A stretch of 64,000 nucleotides of DNA from Bacteroidota bacterium (GCA_018828585.1 JAHJVW010000128.1:1-64000), one strand, 5' to 3'; numbered from the stretch's first letter, positions 1 through 8,774 are shown. The notes: generated by a model from the letters alone, not told the origin. Numbers and translations: made by a program.

Positions 1-1
1 C

Positions 2-445
2 AACTTAACGGGTACCTACAATTTTGTAAATGCCTTTTTACCAAATCTAACTTTATCAAAAAATAAAGTCAAACATATTTTAATTACTTCATCTGTTTTG
101 GCAAGGTTGGGGGTTGTAAATTACACGGCTTACTGCGCATCTAAAGCAGGTTTATTGGGCTTAATGCGGTCTTGGGCGATGGAGTTTGCGCCTAAAAATA
201 TTTTGGTAAATGCGATTGCGCCAGGTTGGGTAGACACCGATATGGCGCAACAAGGTTTGCAAGGCATAGCCGATGGAATTGGAATTAGCAAAGCTGAGTT
301 TTTTGATATGGCGATGCAAAGCGTTCCGTTGAAAAAGATGAGCCAGCCACAAGAAATTGCCGATTTGGTTTCTTATTTATTAAAGCAAAAGTCCATCACC
401 GGCCAAACTATTGATATTAATGCAGGGTCTGTGATGAATAGTTAA
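2..445 (+). CDS. SDR family oxidoreductase, 5'-truncated
   Basis: This is the C-terminal 147 residues of a short-chain dehydrogenase/reductase cut by the window edge. The ORF track begins at an internal TTG (98), but the frame is open to base 2. The visible part holds the SDR catalytic serine (ITSS, visible residue 31), the YxxxK motif 13 residues later (YCASK) and the PG..T cofactor and substrate segment. The C-terminal ITGQTIDINAG is typical of FabG-like NAD(P)H-dependent reductases. The Rossmann glycine motif lies outside the window, so cofactor preference and substrate cannot be judged. The family is certain; the exact reaction is not. Confidence 0.9.
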   Translation, partial: NLTGTYNFVNAFLPNLTLSKNKVKHILITSSVLARLGVVNYTAYCASKAGLLGLMRSWAMEFAPKNILVNAIAPGWVDTDMAQQGLQGIADGIGISKAEFFDMAMQSVPLKKMSQPQEIADLVSYLLKQKSITGQTIDINAGSVMNS

Positions 446-561
446 TTCTAGCAAAAAGAATGAAAGGCAAAGATTTTTATGTCCTATTTGTTGACGAAAC
501 TTTAACAAATTCTTAAAGTTCTAAATTCTACATTTGCGGCGAAATTAAGTGCCATGAAACC

Positions 562-607
562 TATATGGGCTTGCGGCATATAAAATGCTATGAAATAAGC
601 CCATATA
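562..607. repeat. Intergenic hairpin with 11-bp perfect arms
   Basis: TATATGGGCTT at 562-572 is the exact reverse complement of AAGCCCATATA at 597-607, with a 24-nt loop. There is no U-run on either side, so it is not a classical terminator. It follows the SDR gene and could be an RNA 3' structure or a palindromic repeat. It shares only the AGCCCAT core with the REP element near 28.2 kb. Confidence 0.4.
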
Positions 608-639
608 TGCTTTATAGCCTATAAAATCAAATATCACTA

Positions 640-774
640 ATGAAAAAAGAAATTAGATTTGTTATTCAGTTTATAGGAATCTCCGTTTTATCATTGGTGA
701 TTGCCTGTTCTTTAAGCTCTACAAAAACGCATCATCGAGAAATAAAAAAAATAGAAGTCAAGAAAAATCGTTAA
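640..774 (+). CDS. Small predicted lipoprotein, 44 aa
   Basis: This short ORF is absent from the ORF track. It begins ATG AAA AAA GAA, has a hydrophobic stretch at residues 7-22 and a lipobox-like LVIAC with Cys23 as the predicted lipidated residue. A short basic tail (KIEVKKNR) follows. The mature peptide would be only about 22 residues. It is convergent with, and overlaps by 4 bp, the gene ending at 771. No homologue is recognised. A signal-peptide-like start followed by a lipobox makes a real gene plausible, but the length leaves doubt. Confidence 0.45.
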   Translation: MKKEIRFVIQFIGISVLSLVIACSLSSTKTHHREIKKIEVKKNR

Positions 775-1757
775 ACCAAAGGAAGTTCGATTTCCTCTGC
801 TGGTAAAAAAGCTCCATTGTCATCCAATAAATAAGTCTTTGGTTTTTCAGGGTTTTTAATGATTTCTAAAAGCAGGAAATTCCATCTTTTCCAGAAATTT
901 TCTACCACTTGCCCATAAATTTTAAAATTCCAATTATCGAAAATTGGTTTGGCATCCATTCCTCTTAAAGGCATTGCTTCTATAAAAATGGCTTCATCCG
1001 TTGGAATAATGTGATATTCGGGTAAACGATTAAATAGATACGCCGAGTAAAAAACTCGGGCACAAAGCTCTTCAAACTGGATAGGATGTAAGGTTTTTCC
1101 TTCGATTTTATTCCAGATTTCTTCGTGGTATTTTTTATTTGCTCCGTTATCCTGCAGGTTAACCAGCAGACCAAAATCTTTCATCCGCAAAGAGAATGTA
1201 AGGGTATTGATTTCATCGCGGTAAGCAAATTCATCTTCGTCATTATTCACTTTACAGATGAAAATACTGTAGGGCTTAAAATCTTCAAAAACCACATTTT
1301 GATTTACCGATTGTAGCATGGTATGTACAGCGCCAAATTTATGAATCAGACTTTGGGAAATATTAAATCCTTCAGCAAAAGCATTTTGTTGTTTAATTGC
1401 GGCTTGAATTTCTTTGAAAATAAGACCATAAACCATTTTCGCTACCCATTTGAAAATTAGGGTTTCGTCTAAACTTTTCACTCCATCAAATCCTTTTTCA
1501 AAAGCTTGCTGAATTTGCCTTTCTAAAACTTCAAAATTGTTTTTAACATGAGAGGAACAAGGTATTTTGATATCGGCGTAAGTCAAAAAACTTTCATCCA
1601 ACATCTTAAAAGGCTTCTCATCTAGCTGGTAAGAATCAGATAGCCAATCTGCGAAAATGGAAAGCGTTTCCCCTGAATTTATTTTTTCACCACTCAAAAA
1701 ACAATGGTTATCATCAAAACGCATTTTCTGAAACGGGTGATAGAGCGACTGCAGCAT
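771..1757 (-). CDS. Conserved hypothetical protein, 328 aa
   Basis: I do not recognise a named family. The product has no signal peptide and no membrane segment, so it should be cytoplasmic. It is rich in aromatic and acidic residues and has a Cys near the N-terminus (NHCFLSGEKI), reminiscent of the start of HNH-like or zinc-ribbon proteins, but no second Cys pair follows. The ATG at 1757 is the first in-frame start, and the coding frame is clean over its whole length. The AlkB-like gene lies 41 bp upstream on the same strand, so co-transcription is likely, but this does not establish a repair role. Confidence 0.7.
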   Translation of the reverse strand: MLQSLYHPFQKMRFDDNHCFLSGEKINSGETLSIFADWLSDSYQLDEKPFKMLDESFLTYADIKIPCSSHVKNNFEVLERQIQQAFEKGFDGVKSLDETLIFKWVAKMVYGLIFKEIQAAIKQQNAFAEGFNISQSLIHKFGAVHTMLQSVNQNVVFEDFKPYSIFICKVNNDEDEFAYRDEINTLTFSLRMKDFGLLVNLQDNGANKKYHEEIWNKIEGKTLHPIQFEELCARVFYSAYLFNRLPEYHIIPTDEAIFIEAMPLRGMDAKPIFDNWNFKIYGQVVENFWKRWNFLLLEIIKNPEKPKTYLLDDNGAFLPAEEIELPLV

Positions 1758-1798
1758 TTTGCAAAATTACAAATTTGCAATTGGTAGATTAGTAATGT

Positions 1799-2398
1799 TT
1801 ATGCCATCATTTTCCTAAAAGTGAGGTTAATTCTTGGTTTCAATATTTTTTTACTTTTGGGTAAATAATGCTGCCAATACTTTTGTGTTTCGCCTTTCAT
1901 TTCTAGTAAACTTCCACCTTCTAAAATCAAAGCAATATTTTGTTTGTTTTCTTTGTGCTTTAAACTAAATTTTCTTCCGGCTCCAAAACTTAAAGAGGCA
2001 ATACTACTATTGGGAACAATAGATTTCTCATCATCACTATGCCAACCCATTCCTTCTTCTCCGTTGTGATATAAGTTTAATAAACAAGCATTATAGTTTT
2101 CATTGGTAATTTCTTCGACCTTGGTTTTCAAGTTCAACAATTCGTTGGTAAAAGCTAAACCCACTTTTGTGCTTTTTGAATAGGTATAAGAAATTCCGTC
2201 TTCAGCAAACCAAGCCACCTTTCGTTTAGTGATTATTCGTTTTCCAAAAATAAAAACCTCGTCACTTTCCCATGGAATTTCAGTTAATAAATAATTATGA
2301 AACTTGCTGATTTCATTTTCATCAAAAACTCGTGGATGATAATAAACCACCCCATCAAAAGGTAAAAAGTTAAGCGGTAATTTTTCATTAGGCTTCAT
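1799..2398 (-). CDS. alkB: AlkB-like alpha-ketoglutarate-dependent dioxygenase
   Basis: This is a 199-aa AlkB-family Fe(II)/2-oxoglutarate dioxygenase, expected to remove alkyl groups from damaged nucleobases by oxidative dealkylation. The iron ligands are visible as HxD in WHSDDE (His120, Asp122) and the distal His177 (WQHYLP). Arg189 and Arg195 of the terminal RINLTFR match the 2-oxoglutarate and substrate-contacting arginines. The length suits the short bacterial and ALKBH2/3-like group. It is divergent from the DUF427 gene, with only 71 bp between the start codons. The family call is secure; the preferred lesion is not known. Confidence 0.9.
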   Translation of the reverse strand: MKPNEKLPLNFLPFDGVVYYHPRVFDENEISKFHNYLLTEIPWESDEVFIFGKRIITKRKVAWFAEDGISYTYSKSTKVGLAFTNELLNLKTKVEEITNENYNACLLNLYHNGEEGMGWHSDDEKSIVPNSSIASLSFGAGRKFSLKHKENKQNIALILEGGSLLEMKGETQKYWQHYLPKSKKILKPRINLTFRKMMA

Positions 2399-2469
2399 TT
2401 TTGCACTCCTTTTTAAATCAATTTAAGCTGTAAGCTGTTGCAATTTACAAAGACTAAAATCAAAAAATT

Positions 2470-2754
2470 ATGAAAGCCACTTGGAACGGACAAACAATTG
2501 CCGAAAGTAAACACACTATTGTTATTGAGAACAACCATTACTTTCCCGAATCAGACATTAAAAAGGAATTCTTTAAATCTTCTGAAACGCATAGCACCTG
2601 CCCTTGGAAAGGTGTCGCCTCTTATTATAGTATAGCTGTTAACGGACAAGAAAATAAGGATGCCGCATGGTATTATCCCGAACCTAAAGACGCAGCCAAA
2701 GAGATTAAAAATTATGTGGCTTTTTGGAAGGGCGTAAAAGTAGAACAATCATGA
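2470..2754 (+). CDS. DUF427 domain-containing protein
   Basis: This 94-aa protein is a complete single DUF427 domain. It shows the family pattern YFP, then CPWKG, then AAWYYPEP, then the YVAFW ending. Its function is unknown; the family is a small cytoplasmic beta-rich fold. The stop codon overlaps the ATG of the downstream flavoprotein (ATGA), so the two are translationally coupled. This suggests a shared job in handling a small molecule or redox stress, but that is inference. Confidence 0.88.
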   Translation: MKATWNGQTIAESKHTIVIENNHYFPESDIKKEFFKSSETHSTCPWKGVASYYSIAVNGQENKDAAWYYPEPKDAAKEIKNYVAFWKGVKVEQS

Positions 2755-4124
2755 AAAATTTTGATGCCATAGTGATTGGGGCTGGGCAAGCTGGGGTGCC
2801 TTTAGCTAAAAAGCTAGCTCAGGCTGGAAAAAAAGTAGCCGTTATAGAGAAAAGGTGGATTGGTGGAACTTGTATTAACGATGGTTGCTCTTCAACAAAA
2901 ACTATGATTGCATCTGCTCGTGTGGCTCATTTAACTAGAAATGGAAAAAGATGGGGTGTTGAAACTGACTGTGTTAACATCAATTATAAAACCATATTGG
3001 CCAGAAAAAATGAGATTGTGGAATCTTTTAGAGGCGGTGCAACGAAAGGATTGGAGAATGCTCCTAATTTGGAAATTATTTTTGGTAACGCTTCTTTTAT
3101 CGATCATCATCAAATACTGATTAAATCTGATGAAGGAGAAATTGAAATAGAAGGAGAATTGATTTTTATTAATACGGGTTGTTCACCTCATATTCCCGAA
3201 ATTGAAGGAGTAAAAGAAACGGAATATCTTACTTCTACCTCTTTACTCGAATTAGAAGAAATTCCAAAGCATCTAATTATTGTTGGTGGTGGTTATATCT
3301 CACTAGAAATGGGACAAATGATGAGTCGTTTTGGTGCAAAAGTCACCATCCTCGAAAGAGGAAAAACGCTATTACCTAAAGAAGATGATGACGTTTGCGA
3401 AGTGATTACAGAAGTTTTCAAAAAAGAAGGCATAGCGGTTCATACACATGCTGAAGTAACTGCCATCAGTGGGAAGCAACAGAAAAAAGTGACTGCCAAT
3501 ATTAAAGGCAAGGAGCAAACTTTTACGGGCAGTCATATTCTCTTGGCATCCGGCAGAGCGCCACAAACTAAAACCTTGAGATTGACATTTGCTGGCGTGG
3601 AGACCGATGAAAGAGGTTATATTAAAGTTGATGAAAAACTAAAAACGACCGCTCCAAATATTTATGCTTTGGGAGATGTTAAAGGTGGACCTGCTTTTAC
3701 ACAAATTGCTTACAATGATTTCGTAATAGTTAGTAAAAACCTTTTAGAAAAAGGAGACATGACAACTAAGGGTAGACCTATTCCCTATTGTATGTTTACT
3801 GATCCTCAATTGGGCCGTGTTGGTCTTTCAGAAACACAAGCCAAAGAAAAGGGGCTTAATTATAAAGTAGCAAAAATACCAATGATTCATGTTGCCCGAG
3901 CTTTAGAAACTGGCGAAACTGCAGGATATATAAAGGCAATTGTTGATGCAGATAGTAAACAAATTTTAGGCGCCGCAGTAGTTGGAACGGAGGGTGGAGA
4001 AATCATGTCTATTTTACAAATTGCCATGTTGGGGAACATCACTTATGAACAAATTCGCTATAATATTTTTGCCCATCCGCTATATGCCGAATCGCTCAAT
4101 AACTTATTCATGTCTTTCGATTAA
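2751..4124 (+). CDS. MerA-like FAD-dependent pyridine nucleotide-disulfide oxidoreductase
   Basis: This is a 457-aa class I flavoprotein disulfide reductase. The N-terminus holds the FAD motif GAGQAG and the redox pair Cys41/Cys46 (GGTCINDGC). A second nucleotide-binding GGGYIS lies near the middle, then the ALGDV FAD motif, then a dimerisation domain ending in HPLYAES with the conserved His-Pro and Glu. I moved the start from 2724 to the ATG at 2751, which overlaps the DUF427 stop. It resembles mercuric reductase but lacks both the N-terminal HMA domain and the C-terminal vicinal cysteines needed to bind Hg(II). It is better described as a MerA-like or soluble transhydrogenase/dihydrolipoamide-dehydrogenase-like enzyme of unknown substrate. 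Confidence 0.85.
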   Translation: MKNFDAIVIGAGQAGVPLAKKLAQAGKKVAVIEKRWIGGTCINDGCSSTKTMIASARVAHLTRNGKRWGVETDCVNINYKTILARKNEIVESFRGGATKGLENAPNLEIIFGNASFIDHHQILIKSDEGEIEIEGELIFINTGCSPHIPEIEGVKETEYLTSTSLLELEEIPKHLIIVGGGYISLEMGQMMSRFGAKVTILERGKTLLPKEDDDVCEVITEVFKKEGIAVHTHAEVTAISGKQQKKVTANIKGKEQTFTGSHILLASGRAPQTKTLRLTFAGVETDERGYIKVDEKLKTTAPNIYALGDVKGGPAFTQIAYNDFVIVSKNLLEKGDMTTKGRPIPYCMFTDPQLGRVGLSETQAKEKGLNYKVAKIPMIHVARALETGETAGYIKAIVDADSKQILGAAVVGTEGGEIMSILQIAMLGNITYEQIRYNIFAHPLYAESLNNLFMSFD

Positions 4125-4341
4125 AATGATAAAACACTGCTGTTCTGTACTTAAAAATCAATAGATTGGTCCAAAATCGAGGTATTCTAGCGCATTTTAC
4201 TCATTTGACATTCTTACCTGCTGAGTAATAATTCTCAAGATTTTTCAATAGCCAAAATAATTCTGCTGCTTTTTAAAATAAATAAATGGCAATATTTTTA
4301 ACATTACTCTGTTTTATTAAGAAAATCTAAAAATTAAAAGA

Positions 4342-4923
4342 ATGAAAAAGTTATTATTAGTTGCGTTTGCAGTATTGATGACCTCGGCTGGGGCGTTTGC
4401 ACAGTTTCATTTAGGAGCTAAAGCAGGATTAAATTATAATACCATTAAAGCACAAGACAACCAGTTTAATGAGTCTGGTGTTTTAGGTTATCAAATTGGT
4501 GTTTGGGCCAGAGTTGGAAAGAGTTTTTATTTACAACCAGAAATCTATGTTGGGTCTAAAGGCTCTAATATCACCTTTTCTACAGGTTCTACTACTACAC
4601 AAGAAAAGCAAAAATTCACCACCCTAGATGTCCCTCTATTGCTAGGAACCAGAATTGGCTCTGACAAATTGAATTTAAGGTTAATGGCTGGTCCATCCTT
4701 TCAGTTTTTATTGGATGATAATAGTAGCGCTTTTTCACAAGCCACCAATCCTGACTTTTATAAATACAAAACTTTTGTAACCAATGGACAGGTTGGCGCA
4801 GGAGTTGATTTAGGCAATATTTCTGTTGACTTAAGATATGAAGCTAGCTTACAAGATATCAATAAAAATAACGGACAAAAGCAAAGTTTACTACACTTAA
4901 GTTTAGGTTTTAAATTCTTTTAA
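4342..4923 (+). CDS. Outer-membrane beta-barrel protein (PorT-like)
   Basis: The 193-aa product has a clear signal peptide ending near AGAFAQ and then an alternating hydrophobic pattern typical of an eight-stranded OmpA/OmpX-like barrel. It ends in LGFKFF, the aromatic terminus recognised by the BAM machinery. The start FHLGAKAGLNYN matches the Bacteroidetes porin-family/PorT-like beta-barrel group. It stands alone, with 217 bp of gene-free AT-rich sequence upstream and a strong bidirectional terminator downstream. Its function is unknown; many relatives are abundant outer-membrane proteins. Confidence 0.82.
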   Translation: MKKLLLVAFAVLMTSAGAFAQFHLGAKAGLNYNTIKAQDNQFNESGVLGYQIGVWARVGKSFYLQPEIYVGSKGSNITFSTGSTTTQEKQKFTTLDVPLLLGTRIGSDKLNLRLMAGPSFQFLLDDNSSAFSQATNPDFYKYKTFVTNGQVGAGVDLGNISVDLRYEASLQDINKNNGQKQSLLHLSLGFKFF

Positions 4924-4936
4924 GAATTTTAAGAGC

Positions 4937-4978
4937 ATTAAAAAGCCATCCACGAAATTTCGTGGATGGCTTTTTAAT
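4937..4978. terminator. Bidirectional terminator, 42-bp perfect palindrome
   Basis: ATTAAAAAGCCATCCACGAAA is followed directly by its exact reverse complement. The GC-rich stem GCCATCCACGAAA is flanked by A5 on the left and T5 on the right, so it works as an intrinsic terminator in both directions. It sits between the convergent genes ending at 4923 and 4983. Confidence 0.9.
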
Positions 4979-4982
4979 GAAT

Positions 4983-5633
4983 TTATTTACAGTCTGCCAA
5001 TAGCATAGCATTTCTTTCTTTCCCCCAATCTGGCATCATTTCGTTTGTTGGTTTAAAAGCTTCAAACTTTTTAGCTGCTTCTGTTAATAATGGTTTTGCG
5101 GCATCTTTACCTCCACCAAAAGCTTCTGGAGTATAGAATGTGTTTTGTGCAATAACAAAATAAGGACGTGGATTTTCTGGGTTTAATGCTTTTGCTTTTT
5201 CTAAATAGCCCATTGCCTCGCCCATTCCATTTTGCATACGAGCCATTGGGTTTACATATATTTTCATGAAACTGATATACCCTTTAAGTGCCCATATTTC
5301 GCCTTCAGCTGGTTTTAAGATTTCAGCTTTTCCAACTAATTCTAATGCTTTATCTAAAACGGCATCTTTCTCGTTTGGGTCTTGTAAGGTTGTATTGTTA
5401 ATTAACTGACTATAAGCAGCGTAGTAATAAGGTAACCATTCCGTTTTTGCTATTCCTCCGATTCGCTCGAATTGGTTAGAAGCTGCAACATAATCTGCTC
5501 CTGTTTTGGCATCGTTAAACGATTGTAAAGCATTTTTCATGGCTGCCACATACTTTGCATCTTGTGCGTTTGTTACTGATGCAAATAATATTACGATTAA
5601 TGTAATAATGGTGGTTTTTAAGTCCTTTTTCAT
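4983..5633 (-). CDS. Secreted TPR-like protein
   Basis: The 216-aa product has an N-terminal signal peptide (ending near VTNAQ) and an alpha-helical body with TPR-like spacing. One stretch, AMGYLEKAKALNPENPRPYF, is a good TPR unit. It is probably periplasmic. It lies 59 bp downstream of a TonB-dependent receptor gene on the same strand and ends at a strong terminator, so the two form a transcription unit. Receptor-TPR pairs are common in this phylum. The role of the TPR partner here, perhaps protein scaffolding in the periplasm, is inference. Confidence 0.78.
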   Translation of the reverse strand: MKKDLKTTIITLIVILFASVTNAQDAKYVAAMKNALQSFNDAKTGADYVAASNQFERIGGIAKTEWLPYYYAAYSQLINNTTLQDPNEKDAVLDKALELVGKAEILKPAEGEIWALKGYISFMKIYVNPMARMQNGMGEAMGYLEKAKALNPENPRPYFVIAQNTFYTPEAFGGGKDAAKPLLTEAAKKFEAFKPTNEMMPDWGKERNAMLLADCK

Positions 5634-5692
5634 GATTTTTTATTTGGTTAATTTGTGATGAGTTGAATAGTTTATTGGTAAAAAATGATATT

Positions 5693-7798
5693 TTAGTTTT
5701 TATATGTATTGTCTCCAATGGTGATGAACATCCCTAAAAAGATACTTCTGAGTGCTGGTGGTTGAATAGCTTCTCGGTATTGCCCGTCAGTTGAATAATG
5801 ATAACCATAAACATTTTTAAATCCCGGTAAGTTGCTAACTGAAGCATAGATAACAGTATATTTATTGAAAACCCTAGTGAGGTAACTTACATTTACACTT
5901 AAATTCTGATACGTTTTGGTTTTATCGCTCATAAATTCAATAGCATTTGGATTGTAAAATGGGCGACCAGAAGCAACACTATAAGTTGCACCAACATAAG
6001 ATTTCAGTTTAGAAAAGAATTGCTTGTAAACAATGTTTAAACTGTGTTTTGCACCGAAATCTGGTGTTACTTCTGTTGGATAATTTCTAAAATCTCTTTT
6101 GGTATCTAAGTAGGAATAAGATATCCAATAGTCTACCCCTTTAAAAGTTTTTTTATCCCTCCAGAATAAATCAATCCCTCTAGCATATCCAAATCCATTG
6201 TTGTTTAAATTGGGTGTTGATTTAACTAAATCAGCATATTTTTTATAATAAGCTTCAATTCTAAAGGTTTGTCCATTTGCCATTTTCTGAAAATTAGCTA
6301 GGTAATGTGTTGCTTTTTGGAAACCTAACTGATTGGTTTGAACCAAATATTGATCTTCTGGATTTTGAAAAAACTCACCATAAGCCAATGAAACCTGACT
6401 GGATTTTCCTGTTTTATAAGCCAGTGATAAACGTGGTGCCAAATTATTTAGATTTAAATAAGATGAATGCTCCGCCCTTAAGCCAACCCTGGCGACCAAT
6501 GCGTTGGAAAGAAAAATATCGCTTTCTGCGTAGGCAGAGAATAATTGGTCGTTGTACGCTCTTGATAATCCATTCCAAGATTCATCGCGGTGACTATTTA
6601 GCCAGTCGCCGCCAAATTTGAGGGTTGATAATTGTCCAATGTATCTAGTAAAAGTAGTTTTGCCTTGTAACAGTCTGTCTTGGCGACCATAACTATTGAT
6701 AGCTTGTAAACCAATATCCTTATTGTTGCTTGCAGAAAATCCTGAGATAATTTTCCAATCGTTCCCGATATAATCCTGATAAGTTAAATTGGTATAAAAA
6801 TTATTGTTTGTATTGCTAAACAAGCTTTTTTGTTGTGAATTTAAATCAGCTGTGTTTAAGCTTACCTCTGATTTTGAATATTCTGAGTAAGACTTTAACA
6901 TTCCGGTTTTAGATGTTTTCCATTTATAAATAACAGTTCCACCTGCAGATGCAGGTTCTGTATTCCAATCTGTTTCTTGTTTGAAAATAGAGAATGCTGG
7001 TTTTAAATTGATATAACTTCCGCCGATGCTTAAGGCTGAATTTTTAAATCTGATGGTTTGATCTATTCCCAAGCCTACCGTCATTACCGAAACATCTGTA
7101 GTTGTTTTTTCGGGTAAATCTTTGCTTTCTAATATCAATGCTGATGATAAAGCCTGGCCATAAACAGCCGAATATCCACCCGCTGAGAAAGTTGTTCCTT
7201 TAAATAAAAATGGGCTAAATCTTCCTCTTGAAGCGATATCTGGTAATTGTGTATTGAAAGGGTTTTTCACTAACAATCCATCGAAATAGGTATTGGTTTC
7301 TGCTGCTGACCCTCCCCTTACAAATAAACCACTTTCTCCTGCTGCTGGCTGTGTGCCAGGTAAAGTTTGCAATGCCGCATAAACATCTGCCTGTGCACCT
7401 GCCGTGGTGGCTACATCTAAAGAATTTAAAACCACTCCTTTTTTAGAATCACTGGCTTCAAATGTTCCAGCTGTAATGGTCACTGCGTTTAAAGCGTTAA
7501 GTTTTTCCTTTAATATTAAATTGAGTTGTAAAGTTGTTCCTTTTAGGATGATTTTAGTACTATCAGTTCCAAATCCAATTGCCGAAAAAACCAACCACTG
7601 TTCTCCACTTTCGTTTGATTTAAAAGTGAATTTTCCAGTACTATCAGAACTTGTGCCATCGTACGAATCCTTAATAGAAATGCTAACTCCCGATATTGGA
7701 TTGGATTTGGCATCCTTTACAATTCCATTGATCATGGTTTGTGCTTGGCTTTCGCCGATGATAATAAAAAGTGTAAAGAATAAAATAAGCTTTTTCAT
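5693..7798 (-). CDS. TonB-dependent receptor with CarboxypepD-regulatory domain
   Basis: This 701-aa outer-membrane receptor has a signal peptide (ending near GESQAQ), a CarboxypepD_reg-like beta-sandwich (about residues 22-100), a plug domain with LFVRGGS and YFDGLLV, and a C-terminal barrel. It is shorter than SusC proteins and no susD gene adjoins it, so it belongs to the siderophore/vitamin/unknown-ligand type rather than to a glycan SusCD system. It is the first gene of a two-gene unit with the TPR protein. The ligand cannot be inferred from the sequence. Confidence 0.88.
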   Translation of the reverse strand: MKKLILFFTLFIIIGESQAQTMINGIVKDAKSNPISGVSISIKDSYDGTSSDSTGKFTFKSNESGEQWLVFSAIGFGTDSTKIILKGTTLQLNLILKEKLNALNAVTITAGTFEASDSKKGVVLNSLDVATTAGAQADVYAALQTLPGTQPAAGESGLFVRGGSAAETNTYFDGLLVKNPFNTQLPDIASRGRFSPFLFKGTTFSAGGYSAVYGQALSSALILESKDLPEKTTTDVSVMTVGLGIDQTIRFKNSALSIGGSYINLKPAFSIFKQETDWNTEPASAGGTVIYKWKTSKTGMLKSYSEYSKSEVSLNTADLNSQQKSLFSNTNNNFYTNLTYQDYIGNDWKIISGFSASNNKDIGLQAINSYGRQDRLLQGKTTFTRYIGQLSTLKFGGDWLNSHRDESWNGLSRAYNDQLFSAYAESDIFLSNALVARVGLRAEHSSYLNLNNLAPRLSLAYKTGKSSQVSLAYGEFFQNPEDQYLVQTNQLGFQKATHYLANFQKMANGQTFRIEAYYKKYADLVKSTPNLNNNGFGYARGIDLFWRDKKTFKGVDYWISYSYLDTKRDFRNYPTEVTPDFGAKHSLNIVYKQFFSKLKSYVGATYSVASGRPFYNPNAIEFMSDKTKTYQNLSVNVSYLTRVFNKYTVIYASVSNLPGFKNVYGYHYSTDGQYREAIQPPALRSIFLGMFITIGDNTYKN

Positions 7799-7905
7799 AT
7801 CGTTGTAATTGTTTAACGATATAAAAGTGTGGCTTTAGTGGTTCTTTAAAAAGGTGTTTTAGACGAGCGGCGGAGAATAGAAGGTGAACGGAGGAATTTT
7901 TAGGA

Positions 7906-7940
7906 TAAAAAAAATCTCCATCCTAGAAAGATGGAGATTT
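7906..7940 (-). terminator. Intrinsic terminator of the susC-susD-DUF4397 operon
   Basis: AAATCTCCATC (7912-7922) pairs with GATGGAGATTT (7930-7940) across a 7-nt loop. On the minus strand the hairpin is followed by a T8 run. It lies 22 bp after the stop of the DUF4397 gene. Confidence 0.9.
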
Positions 7941-7961
7941 GAATACCTTTTATGTAAGAAG

Positions 7962-8774
7962 CTATCTATTTACAATTAATGTAAGTCCGGGAGCAGCCGC
8001 AACAGTTCTTGCTGGAGTAAAACCAGGAATGGTATAGGTTGCATTAAAACCTCTTGAAAAATAAGTATAAGCCTTACCTGCAACAGCTGTTAGATTTATA
8101 GATGAACCTACATTAGTGTTGGTACCAGTAGATTTTAGTTGAAACTGATAAGGAGTTCCTACAGCAGTTGCATCAATAGCGATAAAATCTTTAGAAGTTC
8201 CTTTCGCAACATTAGAAAAAATTGCAGTTGATGATGTAGGATTAACTGCCCCATCAGGAATTACACCTGAATAGAAATCCATCGCTGTTCCATCTGGCAT
8301 TGCGTTAACAAATCTAATGAACGCCTTTCCTGCTGTTTGAACTGGTATTTTATCTTCTATTAATAATCCAGATATTGTTGCCCCAGGAGAGCCTACCACA
8401 AAAATGCTGTAATATTTATCAGCTTCAAATGTTGAGGCATTTGTTGATAAAACATTTCCATATGCAATATTTGGTGCAGTAGTTGGAATTGTAGCTGGTG
8501 TATTAACTACGGCTTTTACTGTTAAGCTTCCAGGTGATGATAAGCTATATTCAGTAAGCGGAAAACGGCTTATGAAAGCTATTGTGCTCCCATTAATTTT
8601 TACATCATTTACCAATACATCAAGATTTGGCGATCCAGGTAATGCATTAACAACAGTAATTCTGGTTTTATTAGTTACAATTTCTTGTGTAGGTTTAATC
8701 TCATTCTTATCACAAGCACTGATGATTATGCTTATCGAGAAGATGATGGACCATATTTTATATGTTATTTTCAT
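7962..8774 (-). CDS. DUF4397 domain lipoprotein
   Basis: This 270-aa lipoprotein has a signal peptide and lipobox (IIISAC) and two Ig-like repeats of the DUF4397 type. Each repeat begins with the pattern IRFVNAMPD or ITVVNALPG followed by a D-x-x-x-G segment. It is last in the operon after susC and susD and is terminated by the hairpin at 7.9 kb. Position and lipidation suggest a cell-surface accessory protein that helps capture the ligand of the SusCD transporter. No enzymatic residues are apparent. Confidence 0.85.
   Translation of the reverse strand: MKITYKIWSIIFSISIIISACDKNEIKPTQEIVTNKTRITVVNALPGSPNLDVLVNDVKINGSTIAFISRFPLTEYSLSSPGSLTVKAVVNTPATIPTTAPNIAYGNVLSTNASTFEADKYYSIFVVGSPGATISGLLIEDKIPVQTAGKAFIRFVNAMPDGTAMDFYSGVIPDGAVNPTSSTAIFSNVAKGTSKDFIAIDATAVGTPYQFQLKSTGTNTNVGSSINLTAVAGKAYTYFSRGFNATYTIPGFTPARTVAAAPGLTLIVNR

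Noticed and set aside
2751-4124. Naming the flavoprotein mercuric reductase (merA)
   Set aside because: The C-terminal vicinal cysteines and the HMA domain are absent, and no merR/merT/merP genes are nearby.
7404-7808. 134-aa plus-strand ORF opposite the TonB receptor start
   Set aside because: It mirrors the plug and signal-peptide region of the receptor and has no independent support.
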